Shown: positions 46,430-56,109, counted from the stretch's first letter. The stretch is DNA of 64,000 bases from Hymenobacter jejuensis (GCF_006337165.1 NZ_CP040896.1:2666001-2730000), one strand, 5' to 3'. Notes: generated by a model not told the origin, from the sequence alone. Numbers and translations: made by a program.

Positions 46430-47557
46430 GTGCGTCGCTCCTTTGCATTCAAATTCACGCTGCTGATCCTCCTGTGGGTGCTGGCGGCCATCGCCTGCGT
46501 TCAGATTCCGGCCCATACCTTCTGGCCCGCTGCTTTTGGCGCGCTTACGCTGCCTATCGCGCTCGCCGTCAATGTGTTGCTGGTGGTGTATTGGCTGCTG
46601 CGCGACTGGCGGGTAGCCGCCCTGCCCATTGTGGTAGCCGTGCTGACGTGGCCGCATTTTCAGCGCGGCTTGGCTCTGCATCCGCTGCACACTAGCTCAC
46701 CCACCGGCACGCCGGGGCAGCGCATACGAATGCTGAGCTCCAACGTGCGCATCTTCAACGTGTACCCGCAGCTGCGCGACAAGAACCTGCATTCGTCGAA
46801 GGCCATGATCGCGTGGCTGGCCGATAACCAAGCCGACATTCTGTGTTTGCAGGAGTTTTACAACGAGCCGATTCGGACGCAGGACGGAAGCGTATTCAAC
46901 GCCGTGCGGCAAATTGGGGCGGACAAAGACCGGCACGTATTTCTGTCCAAAACGCTCACCAACAGCGTAGGCGCGGAGTTTGGGATGGCCATTTTTACGC
47001 GGTTTCCCATTTTGCAGCGCGGCACCATCAACTTCGGCCGCCTGACGCAGAACCACGCCATGTTCGTGGATCTGCTGCTGCCCTCCCGCGATACCATCCG
47101 CGTCTACAATGTGCATTTGCAGAGCATGAGTATGGACGAGCGCGACATCGTCGACAGCTATTCCAGCAAGGACGGTTTCAAGCGCAAGGCCCGCGGCCTG
47201 CTTGCGCGTTACAAGCGCGGCCTGGTGGCACGTAGCACGCAGGTCGATACGCTGGTGCAGCGCTTCGAGCGGTGCCGCTACCCGATGCTGCTCTGCGCCG
47301 ATCTCAACGATGTGCCCTACAGTTACGCCTACGATCAGTTGGCCGACCATTTTCAGAACGCGTGGGCGACCGTCGGCAACGGCATCGGCAGCACTTACAA
47401 CGGCGCCTTGCCCTTCGTGCGCATCGACAACCAATTTGCCAGCTCACAATGGGCCGTCGATGATTTCGAGATTCACCGTGAGATTCCGTTTTCTGACCAC
47501 TTCCCGACTACGGGCGTCTATCAGTTAAATAAAACGCAGAGTGAAACTAGTAAGTAA
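46430..47557 (+). CDS. Membrane-anchored endonuclease/exonuclease/phosphatase (EEP) family protein
   Basis: The protein is 375 residues from a GTG start (46430), supported by a -7 box just upstream and the signal-like start MRRSFAFKFTLLILLWVL. Three hydrophobic helices (about 8-25, 30-54 and 58-78) precede an EEP domain (about 100-370). Catalytic residues are recognisable: SSNVRIFN, LCLQEFY (Glu), NVHLQS (His), CADLNDVPYSYAYDQL (Asp/Asn) and FSDHFPTTG (Asp-His). Such enzymes hydrolyse phosphodiesters in nucleic acids, lipids or inositides; membrane-bound Bacteroidetes members are uncharacterised. Confidence 0.9.
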   Translation: MRRSFAFKFTLLILLWVLAAIACVQIPAHTFWPAAFGALTLPIALAVNVLLVVYWLLRDWRVAALPIVVAVLTWPHFQRGLALHPLHTSSPTGTPGQRIRMLSSNVRIFNVYPQLRDKNLHSSKAMIAWLADNQADILCLQEFYNEPIRTQDGSVFNAVRQIGADKDRHVFLSKTLTNSVGAEFGMAIFTRFPILQRGTINFGRLTQNHAMFVDLLLPSRDTIRVYNVHLQSMSMDERDIVDSYSSKDGFKRKARGLLARYKRGLVARSTQVDTLVQRFERCRYPMLLCADLNDVPYSYAYDQLADHFQNAWATVGNGIGSTYNGALPFVRIDNQFASSQWAVDDFEIHREIPFSDHFPTTGVYQLNKTQSETSK

Positions 47558-47580
47558 TTGATTATCAGTTATTTGTATTT
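47558..47580 (+). repeat. AT-rich post-stop motif behind the EEP gene
   Basis: TTGATTATCAGTTATTTGT begins directly after the TAA at 47555-47557 and matches the elements near 4638, 50516, 52889 and 57556 in gene orientation. Confidence 0.5.
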
Positions 47581-47819
47581 AAATATATTTGTGCTAGCGC
47601 AATAAATTATAAACTACAGTATGAACCTTATGTACCATACACTTTGACTTTTGTGCCATACATACTTCACCTAGGACTTTGTTGTGGATAAAAACCCCGT
47701 TTAGAGGCGTTGAGAGGGCATTTGGTTATTTCTATTACTAAATGTAACGGCAGCCAACTAGGCACGTTCAACCCCAACCCACGTCATGATTTTGCGCCGG
47801 GTCACCCGTCAAATCTTCC

Positions 47820-47827
47820 TACTTTTG
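47820..47827 (+). promoter_or_regulatory. -7 box abutting the cysS start
   Basis: TACTTTTG fits TAnnTTTG only 5 bases before the cysS ATG (47832). Transcription would then start at or next to the ATG, giving a leaderless message. A TTTG at 47791-47794 is 25 bases upstream, longer than usual. Confidence 0.35.
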
Positions 47828-47831
47828 CCAG

Positions 47832-49334
47832 ATGCAGCACTCGCTTTCGCTTTACAATACCCTTACTCGTCGCAAAGAAGCTTTCCAACCCTTGCATCCG
47901 CCTTTCGTGGGCGTTTATTTGTGTGGCCCAACCGTTTACAACGACGCGCATTTGGGCAATGCCCGCGGTCCCGTCGTGTTTGACGTGCTGGTGCGCTACC
48001 TGCGGTATCTCGGCTACACGGTGCGCTATGTGCGCAACATTACCGACGTTGGCCACCTCGAAAGCGACGCCGACGAAGGCGAGGACAAGATCTCTAAAAT
48101 GGCGCGCGCCGCCCAGTTGGAGCCCATGCAAGTAGCTGAGTACTACGCCAATCGCTACCATCGCTACATGGAGGTCTTGGGTTGCGTACCGCCCGACATC
48201 GAGCCCCGCGCCAGTGGCCACATCACTGAGCAGATCGGCTTGATTCAGGAGATCTTGGACAATGGGTTTGCCTACGAAGTCAACGGGTCGGTGTATTTCG
48301 ATGTGCCGCGCTACAACGAGCAGCACCGCTACGGCAAGCTTTCGAACCGCGTGACCGAAGAGCTGCTCGCCGGCACCCGCGACAACCTCGCCGGCCAAGA
48401 CGAAAAGCACTCGCCCCTCGACTTTGCGCTCTGGAAAAAGGCCTCGCCGGTCCACCTGATGCACTGGCCATCGCCGTGGAGCGAGGGCTTTCCCGGCTGG
48501 CACCTCGAATGCTCGGCCATGAGCCGCAAGTACTTAGGCGCCGAGTTCGACATTCACGGCGGCGGTTTGGACCTGATGTTTCCGCACCACGAGTGCGAAA
48601 TTGCCCAGAGCCAGGCCAGCCACTCGCACTCCGACGAAGCCCGCGTGTGGATGCACAACAACATGATCACGGTGAACGGGCAGAAGATGAGCAAGTCGCT
48701 GGGTAACTTCATTACCATCAATGAGTTATTCGACGGCTCCAACGCCACGCTCAGCCAAGCTTACTCGCCCATGACGGCGCGCTTTTTCCTGCTGCAAGCC
48801 CAATACCGCAGCCCCGTCGACGTGAGCGACGAGGCCCTGCAAGCAGCGCGCAAAGGCTATCGCAAGCTGATGAATGGCCTGCGGCTGCTCGAAAAACTGC
48901 GTTTGCCAGAAGGCGTTGAGAGACAGGCAGATACCTCAACAGCCGATGCAGAGTTGCGCAAGCTCATCAGCGACTGCTTCGCCGGTCTCAACGACGACCT
49001 GAACACGGCGCGTGCCATTGCCAGCTTGTTTAACCTGCTACGCAAGCTCAACGGTTACAATGCCAATCTGGCTTCGCTAGCGGCCGTAAGCGAAGCGGCT
49101 TTGCAAGAAGCGATGACTACGTATTCGACGCTGGTTACGGATATTCTGGGTCTTGTAGATGAGCCGCGTGCCAACGCCGAGCAATTACTGGGTCTGACGT
49201 TGCAGTTTTATCAGGAAGCCAAGACCGTAAAAGATTATGGCAAAGTCGATGAAATCAGGGCCGCGTTGAAAGAGCAAGGCATCGTAATCAAAGACACCAA
49301 AGCCGGCGTCGACTGGGCTTACAGCGAGGAATAG
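47832..49334 (+). CDS. cysS: Cysteinyl-tRNA synthetase
   Basis: The 500-residue class I synthetase has the HIGH-type motif [19 protein letters not shown] (with the first zinc-binding Cys in LCGPT). Further zinc ligands lie in [14 protein letters not shown] and in [11 protein letters not shown], and the KMSKS loop reads [11 protein letters not shown]. The C-terminal DALR-type helices and anticodon-binding part complete the protein. It attaches cysteine to tRNA(Cys). It is downstream of a 270-base AT-rich spacer and starts where a -7 box ends. Confidence 0.97.
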   Translation: MQHSLSLYNTLTRRKEAFQPLHPPFVGVYLCGPTVYNDAHLGNARGPVVFDVLVRYLRYLGYTVRYVRNITDVGHLESDADEGEDKISKMARAAQLEPMQVAEYYANRYHRYMEVLGCVPPDIEPRASGHITEQIGLIQEILDNGFAYEVNGSVYFDVPRYNEQHRYGKLSNRVTEELLAGTRDNLAGQDEKHSPLDFALWKKASPVHLMHWPSPWSEGFPGWHLECSAMSRKYLGAEFDIHGGGLDLMFPHHECEIAQSQASHSHSDEARVWMHNNMITVNGQKMSKSLGNFITINELFDGSNATLSQAYSPMTARFFLLQAQYRSPVDVSDEALQAARKGYRKLMNGLRLLEKLRLPEGVERQADTSTADAELRKLISDCFAGLNDDLNTARAIASLFNLLRKLNGYNANLASLAAVSEAALQEAMTTYSTLVTDILGLVDEPRANAEQLLGLTLQFYQEAKTVKDYGKVDEIRAALKEQGIVIKDTKAGVDWAYSEE

Positions 49335-49354
49335 CTTACCGTGTAGAGTAAGCT
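49333..49354 (+). terminator. Weak hairpin over the cysS stop
   Basis: AGCTTAC (49333-49339) pairs with GTAAGCT (49348-49354). It overlaps the stop codon; no direct T tract, so only a weak terminator candidate. Confidence 0.35.
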
Positions 49355-49381
49355 ACAGTATCGAAGGGCATGCGGAACAAA

Positions 49382-49455
49382 GTCGAAGCACCTTTTCTGG
49401 TTAGTAATTTCTCTTTTTGATCAGCACCACAACGAAGCGGGAGAGATGCTTCGAC
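49382..49455. repeat. REP-like intergenic inverted repeat
   Basis: GTCGAAGCA (49382-49390) and TGCTTCGAC (49447-49455) are exact complements 56 bases apart. The right arm continues as GACAAGCTCAGCCTAACG, which resembles the CTTCGACAAGCTCAGC repeats common between genes in Bacteroidetes (from memory, not searched). Confidence 0.45.
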
Positions 49456-49488
49456 AAGCTCAGCCTAACGAGCGATTTTAAAACCTCT

Positions 49489-50514
49489 ATGAACTCGAAA
49501 ACCCTTTGGCTGGCACCTGTGCTGGCGGCGCTGGTATCGCTTGCGGGCTGTACGGACAACAAAACGAAATCGGTAGAAACCGAGGCTTCCGCAGAGGCGA
49601 AGGTGCCCGCAGCTCCTAGCTTCAGCGCCGATTCGGCGTTTGCGTTTACAGCCAAGCAGGTAGCTTTCGGGCCGCGCGTGCCCAACTCCAAGGCACACGT
49701 TGCCACCGGCGATTGGATTGTTAAGAAGTTTAGAAGCTACGGGCTGACGGTGCAAGAACAGCCTTTTGAGGCCATGGCGTTTGATGGTAAAATGCTGCGC
49801 TCGCGCAACATTGTGGCCCAGTTTCAGCCGAAAGCAACCCGCCGCGTAGCCGTATTCACGCACTGGGACACGCGTCCCTTCGCCGACAAAGACAAGCAGA
49901 AGAAAAACGCGCCCCTCGACGGGGCCAGCGACGGGGCCAGTGGTGTGGGCATTGCGCTCGAAATGGCGCGCGTGCTGGCCGCCCAGCCCGATAGCTTGGC
50001 TCCGAATGTGGGCATCGACTTCATCCTGTTCGACTCCGAGGATTACGGCTACGATTCCAGCACGCAGAGCGAGCTAAAGGATCAGCTCGGGGTGCAAGGC
50101 AAGGACAGTTGGTGCTTGGGCTCGCAGTATTGGGCCGAGCATTTGCTGCCGGCCAACTACAAGCCCAACTACGGTATTCTGCTCGACATGGTGGGTGCTA
50201 AAGACGCCAAATTCAGTCGGGAAGAGCAGTCGCGGCAATACGCGCGCGACGTAGTAGACAAGGTTTGGAACACGGCAGCGCGCATTGGCTACTCCGACTT
50301 TTTCCTGTTTCAGGATTCGCCCGGCATTACCGATGACCACGTGTATACCAACAAAGCTGGCGTGCGCACCATCGACATCATCGACCATTTGCCCGTTGGC
50401 GATGAGTACTTTCCGGCGTATCACCACACCACGCAGGACAATATGGCCATCATCGACCGCCGCACGCTGAAAGCTGTAGGGCAAACGGTTCTGCAAACCA
50501 TCTATCAAGAGTAG
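49489..50514 (+). CDS. M28-family lipoprotein, glutaminyl-peptide cyclotransferase-like
   Basis: Starting at the ATG at 49489 gives 341 residues with a lipoprotein signal (LVSLAGC, cysteine 21). The metal site fits the cyclase branch of M28: H125 and D127 in THWDTRP, D148 in DGASDGASGVG, the E184-D185 pair in LFDSEDYG, and H312-H313 in AYHHTTQDN. Glutaminyl cyclases turn N-terminal Gln into pyroglutamate. In Bacteroidetes with T9SS many exported proteins begin with Gln after signal cleavage, and such a cyclase is important in Porphyromonas. The aminopeptidase alternative cannot be excluded. Confidence 0.85.
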   Translation: MNSKTLWLAPVLAALVSLAGCTDNKTKSVETEASAEAKVPAAPSFSADSAFAFTAKQVAFGPRVPNSKAHVATGDWIVKKFRSYGLTVQEQPFEAMAFDGKMLRSRNIVAQFQPKATRRVAVFTHWDTRPFADKDKQKKNAPLDGASDGASGVGIALEMARVLAAQPDSLAPNVGIDFILFDSEDYGYDSSTQSELKDQLGVQGKDSWCLGSQYWAEHLLPANYKPNYGILLDMVGAKDAKFSREEQSRQYARDVVDKVWNTAARIGYSDFFLFQDSPGITDDHVYTNKAGVRTIDIIDHLPVGDEYFPAYHHTTQDNMAIIDRRTLKAVGQTVLQTIYQE

Positions 50515-50515
50515 C

Positions 50516-50540
50516 TGATTGATAATCAGTTGATTATATA
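50516..50540 (+). repeat. AT-rich post-stop motif behind the cyclase gene
   Basis: TGATTGATAATCAGTTGATT begins two bases after the TAG at 50512-50514 and leads directly into a terminator. Confidence 0.5.
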
Positions 50541-50573
50541 AAAAGGCCTCGCTTGGATAAGCGAGGCCTTTTT
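50540..50573. terminator. Perfect 15-bp stem bidirectional terminator
   Basis: Arms 50540-50554 and 50559-50573 (A5-GGCCTCGCTT and its complement) with loop GGAT. It separates the cyclase gene from the convergent LD-carboxypeptidase gene (stop 50598). Confidence 0.88.
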
Positions 50574-50597
50574 CGTGATTAAGTTGCTGATACATTA

Positions 50598-51500
50598 TTA
50601 CAAGTACTCGACTTTCGTGCCTGCTTGGCTCACCGTCAACCGCGTTCGCCGCCCGCAGATTAAGGCCAGATTGTGCGGTTCGTGGCCTACTGGAAAGCCG
50701 TAGGCAACCGGAAAATTGTACTTGCGGGCATACGTGTCGATGATTTCGTAGGGCGTCTGGCCAAACGGGACGGCATTGTCCTGCGGATTGGTAAAGTGGC
50801 CCACGATCAGGCCGGCGAGTTGACGGAGTTTGCCGGTGCGTTCGAGGTGCACCATCATGCGGTCGATGCTGTAGAGGTATTCCTCGATGTCTTCCAAAAA
50901 CAGAATGCGGCCGGCGTAAGAGCAGTCAGAGGCGGTGCCCGTAATGGTTTGGAGCAGGCTGAGGTTGCCGCCAAAAAGCTCGCCTTCGGCCGTGCCTAAT
51001 TGGTTGAGTGGGTGCGCCGCAACCTCGTACGCTACCGATTCGCCAAACAAGGCCCGCCGCAAGCTTTCGAGCGCTTCTTCGCCGCCAGATTGGTGAAAAA
51101 TAAAGGGCATCACCCCGTGAATGCTTTCGTGGCCCAGCTTCAGCAGATGGCAGTTGAGCACAGTGATGTCGCTGAACCCGGCAATCCATTTAGGGCTTGC
51201 GGCAAAACGCGAAAAGTCGATTGCGTCGATGATGCGGGTGGTGCCGTAACCGCCGCGGGCGCACAGAATTGCCCGGATTTCGGGCGCGTCTAGCATGCGC
51301 TGAAAATCGCGGGTGCGTAACTCATCCGAACCGCCAAACTGATGGTGCTCAGCCGATACGCTTTCCCCCAACACCACTTTCAAGCCCCAACCCTGGAGAA
51401 TATCGACGGCGGCAGCAACTTCTTCGTGCGACACTTTGCGGGCCGTACAAACAATGGCAACGTGGTCGCCAGGGCGAAGCGAGGGGGGCATGGTAGGCAT
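50598..51500 (-). CDS. LD-carboxypeptidase (S66 family)
   Basis: The protein is 300 residues from MPTMPPSLRPGDHVAIVCTAR (complement of 51498-51500; the fourth codon is another possible start). S66 features are ICARGGYGTTRIIDAIDF, the nucleophile region AGFSDITVLN, the glutamate in LFLEDIEEYLYSIDRMM, and the histidine in FPVGHEPHNLALICG. The enzyme cuts L,D-peptide bonds of recycled murein tetrapeptides in the cytoplasm. No signal peptide is present. A TAnnTTTG-like box (TAGGTTTG, complement of 51525-51532) lies 25 bases upstream. Confidence 0.92.
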   Translation of the reverse strand: MPTMPPSLRPGDHVAIVCTARKVSHEEVAAAVDILQGWGLKVVLGESVSAEHHQFGGSDELRTRDFQRMLDAPEIRAILCARGGYGTTRIIDAIDFSRFAASPKWIAGFSDITVLNCHLLKLGHESIHGVMPFIFHQSGGEEALESLRRALFGESVAYEVAAHPLNQLGTAEGELFGGNLSLLQTITGTASDCSYAGRILFLEDIEEYLYSIDRMMVHLERTGKLRQLAGLIVGHFTNPQDNAVPFGQTPYEIIDTYARKYNFPVAYGFPVGHEPHNLALICGRRTRLTVSQAGTKVEYL

Positions 51501-51524
51501 AAGAAACGACAGTAATGACGGCCG

Positions 51525-51532
51525 CAAACCTA
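51525..51532 (-). promoter_or_regulatory. -7 box for the LD-carboxypeptidase gene
   Basis: The complement reads TAGGTTTG (TAnnTTTG), 25 bases before the start, giving a very short leader. Confidence 0.4.
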
Positions 51533-51603
51533 CGCAACAATCAGCCTTGGCGGGGCGCACAAAACCGTCAAAACACAAATATGTGTTAATCAACAAGTTG
51601 TGA

Positions 51604-52860
51604 TTAAACGGTTAAGGCCGCCGTTTCTGAAATAGTGTTGGCCTTCGCCTGAAGCAGCCTGATCTTGCCGGTGCGCGCCACAAAGGTCCCGGAACGCCGC
51701 AACGCGTCGCGGTGACGGAGGAGCTGCGCCAAGGATACGTAACCAACTGCGTAGCCTTCGGCTGGGTTATCCTGTGATATCGTGCTGAATGTTAGTAGGT
51801 TACTGGCATCTTCATCGGGCCGACGTACATATACTTCCACTTCAAGATCGGTGGTGTACGTGGACTTTTCAGTAGTTGTGAGCTTGGCGTAGGAGTAGCG
51901 CAACCCCGCCCTTAGCGCCACCAAGTCGGCCAGCACAGCCGAGCCCGTTGGGTGCCCACCGGCCCCGCAACCGCTCAGAAACTGCGTGCCGGCGTACGTA
52001 GCTTCAAGAACAACGCCGTTGAACTCTCGCTCGACTGTGTAAAGCGGCGCTGTAGCCGCCACAAATTGCGGCGTTACAAATGCGGTTACGCGCCCGTCGG
52101 GCAGCTTTTGCAAGCTGGCCACCACCTTGATTTTCTGGCCCAAAGCAGCGGCGTAACGGATATCCTGCGCAGTAACGTTCTCAATGCCAAGGTTTAATAC
52201 TTGTTCCGGCTCTAGGAGCAAGCCGTAGGCGTGCGCGGCCAAAATGGTGGCTTTGCTGCGCGGGTCGAATGCGGCCATGTCGAGCGTCGGGTCGGTTTCG
52301 GCGAAACCCAGTGCTTGCGCTTCAGCCAAGGCCGGCGTGTAGTCGGAGCCTTCTTCAGTCATGCGGCTGAGCACGTAATTCGAAGAGCCGTTGAAAATGC
52401 CGCTTACCGATTCGAGCGGTTCGTGGCTGAAATATGCATCCAGAGTCCGGACGATGGGAATGCTGCCGCACACTGCCGCCTCATACAGCAACGTACCGCC
52501 AAATTCGCGCTGCAATGCCACCAACTCCGTCAGATGGCGCGCCACCATCGCCTTGTTGGCCGTCACGATGCGGCGGCCTTGGCGCAGGGCCGTGCTTACC
52601 AGCCGAAACGCTTCGGTTGGGTCGTCGATGACCTCTACCAGAATGTCCAACTCAGGGTCCTGCAAGAGATCGTCGGCGTGAAAATCGAAACGATCGTGCG
52701 GAAGCGGCCGCGCCTTGGTTGGGTTTTTGACGGCAATGCGCCGGATGTGAGCGTTCAGTTCCGGCAGCTTTTCCAGGATATCGTATAAGCCCTGCCCGAC
52801 GCAACCAAAGCCAATGAGACCAATTTGAAGAGGGCGGTCAGCAGATTTAGTAGTTGGCAT
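51604..52860 (-). CDS. hom: Homoserine dehydrogenase
   Basis: The 418-residue protein has the N-terminal nucleotide-binding motif IGLIGFGCVGQGLYD and the family stretch IFNGSSNYVLSRMTEEGSDYTPALAEAQALGFAETDPTLDMAAFDPRSKATILA, with the catalytic Asp/Lys/Glu region. The C-terminal part (about 330-418) is short and may be an ACT-like regulatory domain. The enzyme reduces aspartate semialdehyde to homoserine. It lies 63 bases after metX on the same strand, with metY further upstream, so the three genes lead to homocysteine. asd (62532-63548) supplies its substrate. Confidence 0.95.
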   Translation of the reverse strand: MPTTKSADRPLQIGLIGFGCVGQGLYDILEKLPELNAHIRRIAVKNPTKARPLPHDRFDFHADDLLQDPELDILVEVIDDPTEAFRLVSTALRQGRRIVTANKAMVARHLTELVALQREFGGTLLYEAAVCGSIPIVRTLDAYFSHEPLESVSGIFNGSSNYVLSRMTEEGSDYTPALAEAQALGFAETDPTLDMAAFDPRSKATILAAHAYGLLLEPEQVLNLGIENVTAQDIRYAAALGQKIKVVASLQKLPDGRVTAFVTPQFVAATAPLYTVEREFNGVVLEATYAGTQFLSGCGAGGHPTGSAVLADLVALRAGLRYSYAKLTTTEKSTYTTDLEVEVYVRRPDEDASNLLTFSTISQDNPAEGYAVGYVSLAQLLRHRDALRRSGTFVARTGKIRLLQAKANTISETAALTV

Positions 52861-52888
52861 AGATGAAGAAAGAGTAATCCGATTAAAT

Positions 52889-52910
52889 TGTTAAATAATT
52901 TATAATCAAT
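52889..52910 (-). repeat. AT-rich post-stop motif behind metX
   Basis: On the minus strand, ATTGATTATAAATTATTTAA lies in the metX-hom gap, a diverged copy of the post-stop motif. Confidence 0.4.
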
Positions 52911-52923
52911 ATGTTATAAACTG

Positions 52924-53955
52924 TCAATGGGCGAAGGTATGCGCGTAAAAGCGCTCCAGAAAATGCGTGATTTGGTCGGTTTCGATCAAGAAGCCGTCGT
53001 GGCCATACTGCGAATCCATTTCGGCATACACCGCACCCGGAATGTGGCGAGCCAGTAGCTGCTGCTCGCTGGGTGGAAAAAGCACATCCGACGTGATGCC
53101 CAGCACCAGCGTGCGGGCCCGAATCCGGCCCAGCGCCGCGGCAATGCCGCCCCGGCTGCGACCTACGTTGTGCGTGTCCATGGTTTTGGAGAGCGCAACG
53201 TAAGTATAGGCATTGAAGCGAGCCACAAGCTTGTCGCCCTGGTACTGCTGATACGAGCTGGCCCGAAAGCCATCGATAGTATCGTCCATCGTTTCGGCTT
53301 GGGTAAGCCCGTAGGCTTCGTAGCTGCGGTAGCTGAGGAGCGCAACGGCGCGCGCGGCGCGCAGTCCCTGCTGCCCACCGGTAGGTGTGTTTTGGTTATA
53401 AGTGCTATCTGCTTGAATAGCAAGTCGTTGGGCTTCGTTAAAAGCAATGCCCCAGGGCGAATGCTGGGCGTTGGTCGCTAGCACTACCAGGTTGCCAAAA
53501 AGGTCCGGTTGCTGAATCGCCCATTCCAGCGCCTGTTGGCCGCCGAGCGAGCCCCCGATCAGGGTATGAACTTTTCTAACTCCCAAATGCTGCCGCAACT
53601 GCTCGTGCGCCGTCACCATATCGCGAACGGTGAGCAGCGGAAACCGGCTGAAAAGCGCCTCGCCAGTCGCCGGATCGGGCGTTAGGGGGCCTGTAGAGCC
53701 GTAACATGAACCCAGAATATTGGCGCAAACAATAAAGTACTCGGCCGGATCAAAGTGACAATTCTCCCCAAACAACCCCGGCCACCACTCCAAAACGTTG
53801 GAGTTGGCGGTGAGCGCGTGGCATACCCACACCACATTGTCGTGGTTGGCATTGAGCGTGCCATACGTATGGTACGCCACCTGCACATGCGGCAGCGTGG
53901 CGCCACTTTCGAGCGCTAAAGGATGGGGTAAGGTGAAAAATTGACTATCGACCAT
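52924..53955 (-). CDS. metX: Homoserine O-acetyltransferase
   Basis: The 343-residue alpha/beta-hydrolase-fold protein matches MetX. Its nucleophile elbow is TLIGGSLGGQQALEW (Ser136), and the family stretches VVWVCHALTANSNV, LGSCYGSTGP and PLLTVRDMV are present. The acid (ITSDVLFPP) and the histidine (QYGHDGFLIETD) complete the triad. It acetylates homoserine with acetyl-CoA, giving the substrate of MetY. It starts 261 bases after the metY stop; the gap contains a long hairpin. Confidence 0.94.
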   Translation of the reverse strand: MVDSQFFTLPHPLALESGATLPHVQVAYHTYGTLNANHDNVVWVCHALTANSNVLEWWPGLFGENCHFDPAEYFIVCANILGSCYGSTGPLTPDPATGEALFSRFPLLTVRDMVTAHEQLRQHLGVRKVHTLIGGSLGGQQALEWAIQQPDLFGNLVVLATNAQHSPWGIAFNEAQRLAIQADSTYNQNTPTGGQQGLRAARAVALLSYRSYEAYGLTQAETMDDTIDGFRASSYQQYQGDKLVARFNAYTYVALSKTMDTHNVGRSRGGIAAALGRIRARTLVLGITSDVLFPPSEQQLLARHIPGAVYAEMDSQYGHDGFLIETDQITHFLERFYAHTFAH

Positions 53956-54004
53956 AAAGTAGATGCGTGTTGCAGAAGCTCAAGGGATAAGCTTTGCAAG
54001 GATT

Positions 54005-54095
54005 TTCAATAGCCCGCGGGCTGAACCTGCTGGATCGGAGGCAGTCGGTCCCACCCAAAAAGATCCCTCGATCCGGTTCAGCCCGGGCTACTGAA
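54005..54095. repeat. Long imperfect hairpin between metY and metX
   Basis: Left arm 54005-54037 (TAGCCCGCGGGCTGAACC, then GGATCG) pairs with right arm 54069-54095 (CGATCC, GGTTCAGCCCGGGCTA) with a 2-base bulge and a 3-4 base internal loop; TTCA/TGAA extends the outer stem. The loop is about 31 bases. No T tract follows on either strand, so it may be an RNA-processing or stability element, or a remnant of a small repeat. Confidence 0.6.
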
Positions 54096-54216
54096 GGATG
54101 GTCAAAACGGCTCCCTCTCTCACAAAAAACCGTTCTGCCATCCGCAATGCGGCAACTCCCGAAAGAAGGCGGCTACCGTTGCGACTCGTCGCCGCGGCCA
54201 CCGCCCAACCTCTCAT

Positions 54217-55711
<1,495 letters not shown>

Positions 55712-55790
55712 CAGGAAAAACCCGTCGGAGAGCGTACCAAGACGCTGCAAGACGCAGTTTTGCGGTAAGTACAGAGGGGGAGGAAAGGAG

Positions 55791-55815
55791 GCTAGACTCG
55801 ACTTAGCGAGTTAGC
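55791..55815 (-). promoter_or_regulatory. Hairpin overlapping the stop codon of the leader frame
   Basis: GCTAACTCG (complement of 55807-55815) pairs with the complement of 55791-55800 (CGAGTCTAGC) with one bulged base and a 6-base loop. The first arm begins inside the last Cys codon and stop of the Met/Cys leader frame, so a ribosome at those codons would block the fold. Confidence 0.5.
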
Positions 55816-55852
55816 AACAACAGGTGCAACAGCGGCACATTCGCATTCGCAT
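55811..55852 (-). CDS. Putative Met/Cys leader peptide MRMRMCRCCTCCC
   Basis: Thirteen codons starting at the ATG complementary to 55850-55852 read MRMRMCRCCTCCC and end in TAA (complement of 55811-55813). Three Met and six Cys in 13 residues, upstream of a methionine/cysteine-related gene and downstream of a SAM riboswitch, is the profile of a regulatory leader peptide: ribosomes would pause when charged tRNA(Cys) or tRNA(Met) is scarce. The same frame is open upstream to an ATG at 55978 (55 residues in total), so the true start is uncertain; the Met/Cys block at the end is what matters. Polycysteine attenuator peptides are known in mycobacteria and cysteine-rich leader frames in proteobacteria. 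I know of none described behind a SAM-I aptamer in Bacteroidetes. Confidence 0.55.
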   Translation of the reverse strand: MRMRMCRCCTCCC

Positions 55853-56001
55853 GACTACACCTTCGGCGCGGCTAAGAGCAGCGGCAACCGAAACACGAAA
55901 ACCCATTGGCAAACCGGCGTGCAGAAACGCAGCCGTGGCGGATGGGTACGAGAGGGCGAAAGCGAAAGAGTTTTGCATGGCACTCAACTTATATTCCCCG
56001 T

Positions 56002-56086
56002 CGGCGGATGCCGGGCCGGGCAGGAATTGGCACCTTTCGCGCGGTCGAAGGTTGCCAGCGGGTCACGGAGCCTGATCTCTCGCCGC
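56002..56086 (-). promoter_or_regulatory. SAM-I (S-box) riboswitch upstream of metY
   Basis: The minus strand shows the S-box core in order: CGGCGAGAGATCAGGCTCCG (P1 start and kink-turn region), TGACCCGCTGGCAACC (P2/P3 junction), a P3 stem CTTCG...CGAAAG, then GGTGCCAATTCCTGCC, a P4 stem TGCC/GGCA and CGCCG closing P1 (56002-56006 with 56081-56085). GGCAACC and GGTGCCAATTCC are highly conserved SAM-I positions. S-adenosylmethionine binding would lower metY-metX-hom expression. No textbook terminator directly follows, so the expression platform may be translational or involve the leader frame. Confidence 0.88.
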
Positions 56087-56109
56087 TTCTGTATAAATTT
56101 TGAAAACTA

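Noticed and set aside
53956..54216. A second SAM riboswitch in the metY-metX gap
   Set aside because: The gap has a strong hairpin but neither GGCAACC nor GGTGCCAATTCC nor a SAM-II-like core.
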